This document shows positions 1 to 12,797 of a stretch of 25,966 nucleotides of DNA, in pieces (position 1 is the first letter of the stretch; the number at the start of each line of letters is the position of its first letter). The notes beneath the pieces were generated by a model. That model had not been told where the DNA came from, ran no database searches, and saw only the letters and a list, made by a program, of their open reading frames with translations. This stretch comes from Isohypsibius dastychi. Taxonomy: Eukaryota > Tardigrada > Eutardigrada > Parachela > Isohypsibiidae. Both the position numbers and the translations under genes were made by a program. The stretch is taken from contig JAQIWT010000253.1 in assembly GCA_034696485.1 (NCBI GenBank), forward strand, positions 1-25,966, in the 5' to 3' direction.

Positions 1-164
1 TACCACTCCGCTCCGCTGACGCTTCGCTATGTGGCAAATCGACCGCACTCAACGAAATTCGAACAGCGGTAACGCAAAACGACAACACGACAATCGCCAC
101 CTACTACCACCGTACAGCCTGCCTTTTTCGGCTACCAAGTTTCTCCAGCCTCAGTATGTATAGC

Positions 165-235
165 GGACTCTTAGCTCAGTGGTAGAGCAATCGACTGCAG
201 ATCGATAGGTCACCGGTTCAAATCCGATAGGGTCC
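165..235 (+). tRNA. tRNA-Cys (anticodon GCA)
   Basis: A full cloverleaf can be folded. The 7-bp acceptor stem GGACTCT pairs with AGGGTCC (one G-T pair). The D arm is GCTC/GAGC with an AGTGGTA loop. The anticodon stem ATCGA/TCGAT closes the loop CTGCAGA, so the anticodon is GCA (Cys). The T arm has loop TTCAAAT and a stem with one A-C mismatch. The internal promoter boxes A (TAGCTCAGTGG) and B (GGTTCAAATCC) are intact and no intron is present. The overall sequence closely follows the animal tRNA-Cys consensus. A T-run follows directly. The gene lies about 410 bp upstream of the kinase on the same strand, but it would be transcribed separately by RNA polymerase III. Confidence 0.96.
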
Positions 236-241
236 TTTTTT
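236..241 (+). terminator. Pol III oligo-T terminator
   Basis: Six consecutive T residues begin immediately after the last acceptor-stem base of the tRNA, the usual RNA polymerase III termination signal. Confidence 0.9.
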
Positions 242-647
242 GGATATTTTTCGTGCATTTTACTGTTTACCCCTCACATGACGATATCCAGTTTATTCTT
301 AATCAGTGGTAATTTTCAATCGTTCACGCAATTCAGCAAATCTAGTCCTCTTCGGGACCATCAGAACTTCCAAAAAGTTCTTATTGGTCGAATTCTTCGA
401 GTTGGTGACCCCCATTTGGCCCCTCCCCACCATGACCTCCAGTACAGAACCGTAGCCTTGTCCGTCGCATTTGTTAAGAATCCATCGGAACGATGCAGTT
501 CTGGGGGTTCATGACGCTTTGCCGAAAGGGTTATCGTTCGAATTCGAATTTTGCCGTCCAGCACTTTCTGAAGATTCGCATTATTAGTGGGTTAATTTCG
601 GGTTTTGACGTTATGTTGCTTACCTCACGATAATTAAGACAACGAAG
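242..647. other. Intergenic, presumed kinase promoter and 5' UTR
   Basis: No recognisable gene is present between the tRNA and the kinase start. Short open stretches exist on both strands at about 278-564, but they overlap each other, match no family I know and lack flanking splice signals. The last part presumably holds the promoter and 5' UTR of the kinase. No TATA box is obvious. Confidence 0.5.
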
Positions 648-2173
648 ATGGCCCTCCACGATCTGAATCAGGGTCAGCTACAGACCCGACTGGTTTCTCT
701 GAAAGATTTCACCAAGTCAATGCGGAGCGACAAATCTTTGGAGGAGCAGGGCTACAAACAGGATCAGCTGATTGCGGAGGGTAAGTTCAGTTTCTTCGTG
801 ACCTTTTTTGCCGTCCATTTTTGAAACAGCACTCGCGCTCGCAGGAGGCTATGGTCGTGTTTTCAAAGGATGGGATAAAAAGAATTGCCGCACAGTTGCG
901 CTGAAGGTTATGGATCATGGTGACAAGCAAGGGCTGAATCAGGCAACAATCCGAGAAGGTATGTACAGACGCACTTCCTGGTCAAAATTTTCAAAATGTC
1001 TGCGTGTGTTAATTTTGTTGGTTGTTCTACTTCGGTTCTGAATGTTATTAACGATCTATGATACGGAACAGCTATATAGATTCCGAATCATAAGCTCTTC
1101 AGCGGAGAGTGATTGTTGAAGAGAAATCTTTCTTAGGACGTTTCCGAACTTGTTTTGGTTTTCACGTGCATTTGTTTTTTAGTTTCACTTCTGCGCAGTG
1201 TTGGATCTCATGAAAACATTGTCACGGTCTTGGATACATGTTTCACTTCATGTGCAACAGTTTTGGTCCTGGAATATTATGATTGGGACTTGTCGAACTT
1301 CATCAAGGAACAGCGGAGGTCCCCAACCCCGATCCTCACGGAATCTGTGATGAAGGTAAATTTAAGCTTCAAGCTACACCACATTCAGCTCTTTTGCAGC
1401 TTTGGTTTTTGTTTCGCAGTCGATCATGCGGGGAATCCTGGTTGGAGTCCATCATCTTCACACGCACTCCATTTCTCACCGCGATCTCAAGGTACGGCAT
1501 GAATAACGCTCGAGTTTTCCGTATTAGTGTGCTTATTTTCGGTATGAGTATGTTTCACTAGTTACTGCAGATGTATACATTGATTTGAAAGTGGTAAGAG
1601 GTCAATTGCGGATTCGTTAGTTTGAATACCTCTTTCTGGGAAATTCCAGAACCGTAACATTTAACAGTGCGCCTGTTTTAGCCCAGGAATGTCCTCTTGT
1701 CCCGGAATCTGGTTCCAAAGATCGCGGATTTCGGTTTGAGCAAATTCATTTCGTTCCCGGCAAAATCAGTGGTTGAGAACTTCGGGACTCGCTGGTATCG
1801 AGCGCCGGAAGTGCTGCTCAGCATGAAGGTGACGACGATGCGGGTGGATATGTGGAGCGTCGGGACCATTTTCGCCGAACTCAAAGAAAAGCAAGCTTTA
1901 TTCCCTGGACACGATCATGACGACCAGGTTCATCTCATCTTCGCAACTCTGGGCACGCCAACGGAAGACATGTGGCCCGGCATCACACAAAATGCAGTCT
2001 TCCGAAAGTTGACTACGCTGCCGATCTACAGTTGTGATCGACTCCAGAAACGAGTTCCCCACTTTTCTACTTACGAATTGGACATTTTGCGCAAGTTTAT
2101 CTGCTACCAGCCAACCCACCGAATTTCTGCCGAAGAAGCCTTGAAACTCCCGTATTTTCGCATTTCCGGTTAG
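648..2173 (+). CDS. CDK-family serine/threonine protein kinase
   Basis: Five exons can be joined in frame: 648-780, 845-958, 1183-1355, 1420-1491 and 1682-2173, giving 327 residues. Two introns are exactly 64 nt. The kinase core is complete. The glycine loop GGYGRVF lies near residues 45-51, the ATP-binding Lys is in VALKVM (about K65), and the C-helix NQATIRE (E82) stands in place of PSTAIRE. The catalytic loop is HRDLK (D162), the DFG motif is at 180-182, and the T-loop ends in TRWYRAPEVLL. The VDMWSVGTIFAEL segment is typical of CMGC kinases, and cyclin-dependent kinases in particular. The C-helix and the segment ending DMWP resemble CDK4/6 more than CDK1/2, but subfamily is uncertain. A roughly 35-residue N-terminal extension precedes the kinase fold. 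Oddity: the loop reads DLKPRN, where CDKs usually have DLKPEN or DLKPQN. The start codon (AAGATGG) has a good context. Confidence 0.93.
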
Positions 2174-5100
2174 TCAGATCCGAAGAGCCCGGTTCGCTTT
2201 TTAGTATATGATTTCCCAGTATTTTCTCGCAAATTGACCACATTCCGTTTGATACGTGACATATTTTTTCATCAACTTTTCCCTTTCCGTGTGACCTTTT
2301 ATCTTTTTACTAGAGAATGTCTTCATCCCATGTGATGCTTCCTCAGAGACCATTTTATTAATTATTCGTGTTTTGCATGGCATGCCTGTCTTTTCCCATT
2401 TGATGACTGCGATGGAAGTTGAAAGCGCGGTAAAGTTCCATTCAGCATAAGATGCTTGTGCTTTTGTCATGTCGTACCTTTGCGCGATCTGGCGGAAATT
2501 TTAATTGAATGTTCTTGCATGAAAGCCATTATCGATTGCCATTCAAGCCGAACCGGAATTGAATCGTGGTCTTGAGAGGAAATAAGGCAAGCGTTATAAT
2601 TAGCAGAATCACTGTCAATTATTTTCGCTCGCGCCTTTGGTCCAATCAAGCTGGAGGGAAAAATCACGAATCGTCGGGCTGTTGGAATATCACAGGAACA
2701 CCCGGTAGTATAATTGGCTTTTTGGAATATGGGATGTCTCGAGGATGAGTACGAGGAAATGGAATGCTCCTCGATCTGCTCGCTTGTCGCAGTTTCCGAT
2801 TTCGTTAACTGTGGGTGGAGAAGGTGGGCGTGATGAAAAAAATAGTAACCGATCAATATTAATTTCTTTGGGCCTTGGCTGTAGCACTTGTCGATCCCGG
2901 CTGCTCTTCCACTGCTATCGCAAATAAACTTTAATCGGGATTCGATGCAATTGGATCTAAATATCAGCCTTTACTGAACATCTCATAAAATATATTTCCG
3001 CCGGAGAGATCATTGCGCGGAGCTGCCTCCCCCTTAACAGGACCTTCTTTTCCGCTCTCACTCTCAATCTTCAATCGATCCGCAACCGTCAAACATTGCC
3101 AAAACTGGTAGTTGATTATGTATTCGAGAGGATTTGGAGTTAATATTGCCAACCGGTAAGTCAGAATATAATTATGGTGATTACTGTTTTGTTGAATATT
3201 ATTTAATATGGGATAGAAGTTGGTTTGAATTTCACGATTATTCGAAAAAACTGTCTGGTTTTTTGAACGATAGTTTTGCACCGAACCCATGTTCATTTCG
3301 CACAGAACAGAAATCATGGACGTCTTCAAATTTCAAAGCAAATAAGACAGGACTATTTATAGCAGTAATCAAAAGACATCAGGATCAGGTTTCGGCTGTC
3401 CATCAAAAAAGTCGACTGAGTTTTGTGACTGCAGCCAAGTGTCATATATTTCTGAACATTTTTTTTCGAGTAGATACTCATGACGTTTATCCATCTCGGA
3501 GCCGGAAGGAAACCAGGCTCTGACTGAGCTAATAAGAACGCCATTGCACAAGTGTTCGACGAAATAGAAAACGAGCTAATTAAATTTAACCAGATGGGAG
3601 ACGGAAATAATCCCAGCATCATCCAGACTTTAACTTAAAAAAACTGTTTAACGTTTTGAAAACAAAGTTAGAATGATGCGATCCGCCGACGGAAACTAGG
3701 ACGGTTCGTTCGGGGTTTTGTTTATCTAGGGTCGTAAAGAGCGCGACTCCTGAAGATGTTGCAAAAGAAGCAAAAAGCTTTGTTAGCACGGGGGGCCGCT
3801 ATTGAATTTCGGTCTAACAGCTCTCCTTTTCTTCCAGCATCCCGCTGGCTTCCGCTCGATTGTTGATTTTGTTCTCCATCTAGCACAGGCCATGTCTACA
3901 GAGACAGCTTCGAAAATAGTGTAGCAAAAACGCTGTATCCATTTGTGGGTTTTATTAAACATCTAAGACTATGTTGTGATTTTTTTAATTAAATAAAGCT
4001 TGAAAATGAGAGATATAATTCAACTGTGTTTCCAGAGGACGATGAGGGGATGGCCTTTGCAGATGGATTTTTTGCTAATTGTGGGTGATTGCTGTCAGCC
4101 TACGACAAATGTAGATTACGTCCAACTTCGATAAAAACTTCTAAATTGGTAACCTGAACTGATCGCGGAATTTGTCAAGCTATCTATCTAAATTTCCATG
4201 GTACGTAGTAGGTATTGTCTCGATGATGTATTTAAAATTACTTAGATAGCTTACTGTTATACCCTGTAGTTACGCCGAAAGAGATAATAATTGGCTGTTT
4301 GAAACATAGTGATTTATGATTTTTGCGCCGACATATCAATGTGTCAACGAGAACAACTGCCATCTTGATGATTATATTTCATGTTTCATGTTTGTCGAGG
4401 ACAGATGCGAGATCATCAGGATAGAAATGAGGATGAAGATCGATTTTTTACCCGAACTGCCGTCAAGCTCTGCTGAATAACGTGATATTTCACAGTTTAA
4501 CTCATCACCGTGAACCTGTTTAATGTATTTTTGCAAATATTCACTAGCCAATGAATGAATTTGAGGCACGATAATATTCAAAAACTTCTCCAAATCTTTT
4601 TATTTAAATTTTTGTCAAGTCCAGTTTTATTTAAAATCCTAAAAATTTTTTTGTATTCGGAGAATGCGTTAAAACTGAAACATGTAAATATAAATAACGT
4701 CTTGCTTATTGTGACACGGGAAATTTGTGGTTTTTTGCATGCATTAATCTTTGGGTTTTGCCGAATAGAGGGGTTTCCGGTTTCAAAATAATTTCGATAT
4801 GTAATTAACTTTCTGTCTACAAATACTTCTGGCCTGTTCAGTTTTTCCAATACTCGTGAGTATTTGAGAATATTTTAAGACAAAGCAGTGTCTATTTGCA
4901 ACCCTTCAAGTTATACGCTAGAAGACGCTGATGCACTTGTGTCTAAATGGTTCGTACTATATTGGTAACTAATTTAAGATTGATGAAGTGTCAAGAAAAG
5001 AACGTACTTTAGCGCGAAGCAGATGGGAATTCTTTCTCATCAAAAAATTAGATTACACTCACATTCCTCCAAAATGAAATTCATCTCAGATCTCGCCAGC

Positions 5101-5981
5101 TCAATTCTCCAAGGTCTGGCCACCCATTTGACTTTGAGATATCATCGCCGAAACTGCGCATAATTTTCTCGCTATGCGTTATTTCACGCGAAACCCATCA
5201 GAATTTGCATCTTCTGTAATTTTGTGCCACAACTGGACTTTTTCTCTGGATTGTGTATTAAACCACCATTATACTTCATCAAACCAGACAGATACCAAAT
5301 AACTCATGATCTTTTCAACTAATACGGTATTTATTGCAAAAAATTTAAAAACGAAAGAATCCCAATTTCATTGAAGACCGAACAGGCTGACTCAAAGTTC
5401 AAATTATTTTTCGGTCAGGCCATTTGGGCTGCTCCGAAAATCATGTAACTTTTTATGGGTGTCGTAATTAAATTCTTTTCCTGTAACCATTTAAATAATG
5501 TTGTTTATGGAAACGTTAATTCTTCTGCCATTATCCGGTCTGACAGTTCGATATATCAGCCTTCAACTCGTTGCGTTCCCTCATGCATTTCCATTCTCTT
5601 TACAGATGAGACTGTCAAAACGGAATCTTTGTTGCTCCTTAGCGAATGGACTACGACTTTCACCTGACTGATCTTCCCAGTAAGAATATGGCCTCTAAAT
5701 TTCCCTATTATTCCTGTTTTTTGTTGTGTTTTTTTGTTTGCCAAAAATGGTTATGAAACCTTCAAATATCCATCGTTTATTATGAATCGATTTTGAAGAA
5801 ACCAGCGTCCTCGTCCCAGTGCGTGCGAAAACTAAGCCATGATTTTTGTTTGCTATTGTAAACATTTCAACTCGTAAAGTTCACAATTAAAGACTAAATT
5901 AGATCACAGAGAAATATTTTCCTTCTCGAGCAAACATTTCTGTAGAATCAGACTGATTGATACAAAGGTTTTGTCTTGTAG
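2174..5981. other. AT-rich intergenic region without a recognisable gene
   Basis: This 3.8-kb stretch has no open frame that I recognise. Readable stretches (for example 3134-3523 on +, and 4372-4850 on -) are AT-rich, lack good starts and splice context, and show no family motif. A GC-richer island around 3660-3930 contains a polypyrimidine-AG acceptor-like site at about 3838, followed by a 28-codon frame ending in a stop. It could be an orphan exon or chance. Near the right end, TTTGTCTTGTAG at 5970-5981 looks like the acceptor of a 5'-UTR intron of the acyltransferase gene. I see no terminal inverted repeats or transposase. Confidence 0.5.
2923..2928 (+). promoter_or_regulatory. Candidate polyadenylation signal AATAAA
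   Basis: This is a candidate AATAAA hexamer downstream of the kinase stop codon, about 750 nt away. That would imply a long 3' UTR. An earlier non-canonical signal cannot be excluded. Confidence 0.35.
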
Positions 5982-5998
5982 GATCAATATCGTCACGA

Positions 5999-6064
5999 AT
6001 GGAAATATGGATAACATTATGTCTCCCGCCGAAATATCCCAAGCCGAGCGAATGTGAACGTTGA
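5999..6064 (+). other. Upstream open reading frames in the acyltransferase 5' leader
   Basis: Two short frames with ATG starts precede the main start at 6081: one at 5999-6064 (21 codons plus stop) and one at 6007-6057 (16 codons plus stop, MDNIMSPAEISQAERM). They overlap each other and end before the main ATG. Both follow a plausible splice acceptor at 5980-5981. They may limit translation of the main frame, or one may mark the true N-terminus if an exon boundary is mis-placed here. Confidence 0.4.
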
Positions 6065-6080
6065 TGCTGATGGGCTTGGA

Positions 6081-9006
6081 ATGCCTCCCAAGCTCCAGAA
6101 CTTTACTGCCCTGGCACCTCTTGATCGAGTTGTTCATCCATCCCAGCGATCCATCTTAAGACTTGTAGTCCGCGAACTTGTCGGATTAACAGCTGCTTTG
6201 ATACTTTTATTGCCCATTTGGATTCTCATTTTGATAGTCATTCCGTTGACTCTAGTCGGCGAGTGGTGTGTGGACCAGTTTATCACAATTTGCCTTCGCG
6301 AATCATATCCCGGTTACTCTCGCCTGACTTCGTGGGACTCGGTCTGGTTCGGCCAAGTTGATCCCTCAAATCCGCCCACATCAATCGTCCTAATAAACCT
6401 CGAAGGCGGTTTGACCTTTCAAGAAATCAAAGCCGTGATATCCGACCGGATGGTCTTAGCCAAAGATGACGGTGATAATCTCATGTACCCCCGCTTCATG
6501 CAAAAAATCATAAAGGTCATGGGTGCCTATGCTTGGGTGTATGATGGGGAATTCGATATAAACAAGCACATCTTATTAATTCCCGAGGAGATCGACTCCC
6601 AAGACCTCCTGCAAACATTCATCGCAGATGTGGCCAAGACCCCATTAGCCCCGCTTCATCCCCTATGGACCCTCCATATCCGGCCTAACCAAGAAGCAGA
6701 TGGTGAAGCGGTGCTGGTCTTCCGGTTTCATCAGGCTATGAGCGACGGGATTTCGCTGGTGAAGATACTGTGTCGTTCAATCACAGATAAGACTCAGGAA
6801 GTCTATCATATCAAAAGCCGATTTGGAGGCCTCAGCTTGTCCATCAACACTTTCCGGTCCATCCTGATGGCGGGTGTGTTTTTCCTAACGCACATTGTTT
6901 TCCCACCGAAGCCCGATTGGAAAAAGAAGAAAAGCCCATTTTATGACAACGCAGCCACGATCGATCCGAAAAACGCCGGATTCGTCGCGGCGAAAAAGCT
7001 GAATGTGTTTTGGTCGGAAACCGTACCGCTTCGGGTCGTGGACAGGATCTCAATGGTCACCAGGAATTCTATTAACAATATTCTGCTGACTTGTCTGGCG
7101 GGTGCGATGCGAACGTGTTTTACTGCGCAAGGTGTCAGAAGGTGCCCACCGATTCAAGCGACTATTCCGGTCGATCTTCGCAAGCCTTTGAGCTCTGTCA
7201 CTTCATCCGTCGATATGGGTAACAATTGATGCAGCGAAAAAGCTTGAAACGAAACGCAAAAGAATTAGAAGAAATAAATAGAAAATTAATAAGATAAAAA
7301 TGAAAAGATGAGACAATAATATTTCAAGTTATCGTTTTGAAAATTAGTTCAGTCTATTCATTAATCAAATTGAAATCAGAGCTGTTATGAAAATTGTTAC
7401 AAGAAAGCGCGTTGATAAATGAAATAGCTTATTAAGCCCCTGAAGGGAGTCCACATTTCCGAAGAATGTAAATTATTCTGAATTTTTTATCAATGCGGTG
7501 TTGTGTTTTTGTAATGAATTTTCTTTTTCAGGTAACCAGTTTGTTTTGCTCAACGTTCAATTACCGACCGACACAATCGGTTCAGTGCCACGTCTATGGA
7601 GAATTCGTCAAGAGGAAGACCAGCTTAAAAATACGAGTCACTCGACATCGATTTATTGGATAATTCAAATTCTCGGCCACATCTTGCCGGCCAAAACGCT
7701 CAATGCTCTCGTCGCCAGGTCCGCCAGATCGTCACTTTTTGTTGCAAATTTGCCAGGTGGGAAACACAAACTGAAATAAACTTTAATCAAGTAAAAAAAA
7801 CACTTTAAACTTTGAAAATTCTAGTTTAGAAATAATAGTAGCTTATCGCACAATCGGTTCAGTGACTGATGTTGGATCTGTCTAGGACCGGATGCTCAAC
7901 TTCGCTTAGAAAACAAGAAAATCAACTCTCTGATATTCTGGCCTCCATCGATAACATCCCGTATCGGCGTCAACGTTTCATTTTTCACTTACGCCGATAA
8001 GATACAGATGGGAATATCGGCTGACTCCGAGCTCTTTGAAGCCCACGCTCTGGCGACCGAGTTTGCTCATGAGGCTAGTCTTCCTTCCTCTGGAGAATGT
8101 GAGTAGCGACCATGCTAACTTTTGATGCGTTTGCAGATCAAGGAGCTCTCAGAACTATTGTCCAACCGAAGAGCACCCGGAGAAGTTAAACATCGGCATA
8201 CCGAAACAAACGAAGCTCCCCAGTTCGTAAGTCCAATAAATTTATCAGCATTCCATAACATATTTCTAAAAATATCCGTCAACGAATTCATAGAAAATTA
8301 TCTGCGTTCTCCTTTCAAAATATTCGTAATTGAATTTGATAATTTTCGAGAATTCATACGCCATAAATATTTTATTCTGCAGTGTTCTCCGTTATTTGTT
8401 TTTAAATCAAATGGTGACCTTTTGCTCACAAGAAATATTTTCAGTTGCGCACTCGTATCTTGGATGTTCAAAAAGCATTGATGGAAGCTCAAATGTTGAT
8501 CAGTTTAAATCCTGCTCATCGAACAATGGATGCCTGGAACGAGCAAGCAACAAAAGTCGAATTCCTGAAAGAAGAGCTCATGGAGATGCTTTCCCTAGCT
8601 CGTCGACGCAAGAGCGTAATGGAAGGAGTTTCATACGACTTCGAGGTGACAATTCCAATCAAAATCACTATTTCAAAACAACCTCAACGAAAGCGTCTTC
8701 TATTTTCAGGAAGACGAAGATATGGTTTCGGAAGTACGCTCGTCGATACCGAATACCGCCAGAAGACGCGCAAGCTCAATCAGCTCATGTGAAAGCGTTC
8801 GCGTATTTGCCGTAACGCCGACGAGATTATCGGAAGATGGAAGGGATTCATTTGCAATAAACATGAGCCACTCTCGGTCACGTAACATCGGCAGCATCTC
8901 AGAGAGCGAGCCACCTTCGCAATCAAATTCAAAGGTAATCACGTCTCAGGGATCATATGAGCCGATTAATAACAGTGTGCATGTTCCAGCCCAAGATGCC
9001 GTATAA
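6081..9006 (+). CDS. Wax ester synthase/DGAT-type acyltransferase with C-terminal extension
   Basis: Six exons join in frame: 6081-7218, 7532-7756, 7886-8073, 8137-8226, 8445-8645 and 8710-9006, giving 712 residues. The family (WES/DGAT, with DUF1298 at the C-terminal half) transfers acyl groups from acyl-CoA to fatty alcohols or diacylglycerol at the ER. Supporting motifs are a long hydrophobic stretch near residues 30-65, the PLHPLW motif before the active site, HQAMSDG at 217-223, PVDLRKPL, DMGNQF, ANLPGP and the late FFTYADKIQMGISAD block. Oddities: the catalytic HHxxxDG motif has Gln218 in place of the second His, and exon 3 ends in a GC donor. About 195 residues after the enzyme domain form a charged, helix-rich segment (LRTRILDVQKALMEAQ...) and then a Ser/Arg-rich tail. 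The start at 6081 is the first in-frame ATG; its context is weak. The gene converges on GFUS. Whether it is still catalytic is open. Confidence 0.88.
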
Positions 9007-9153
9007 CACCCATGTTATTTACGTCACGCGTGATAGCGACTCCAGTGATTCTGCCCAGCCGCCATGAAACCAAATTTGGAAAAAGATCTCAGTGAAATAA
9101 GATTAAAAACCACACAACCCACGAGAAAATATGGATTCAAAAAAACGATTACT

Positions 9154-9159
9154 TTTATT
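9154..9159 (-). promoter_or_regulatory. Polyadenylation signal of GDP-L-fucose synthase
   Basis: TTTATT on the + strand reads AATAAA on the minus strand, about 30 nt past the GFUS stop codon. It is the best placed signal for this gene. Confidence 0.7.
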
Positions 9160-9189
9160 CTTGCCTGTTGCTGCTCCAGAGTGCTCACT

Positions 9190-12797
<3,608 letters not shown>

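Noticed and set aside
3134-3523. 129-codon + strand frame
   Set aside because: No ATG at its start, AT-rich composition, no family motif, and open frames on the opposite strand overlap it.
4372-4850. Two minus-strand frames that might be a degenerate transposase
   Set aside because: I could find no DDE, zinc-finger or helix-turn-helix signature and no terminal inverted repeats around them.
2922-7789. Shared 15-base word AAATAAACTTTAATC at about 2922 and 7775
   Set aside because: A 15-base match within 26 kb of AT-rich sequence is expected by chance; flanks do not match.
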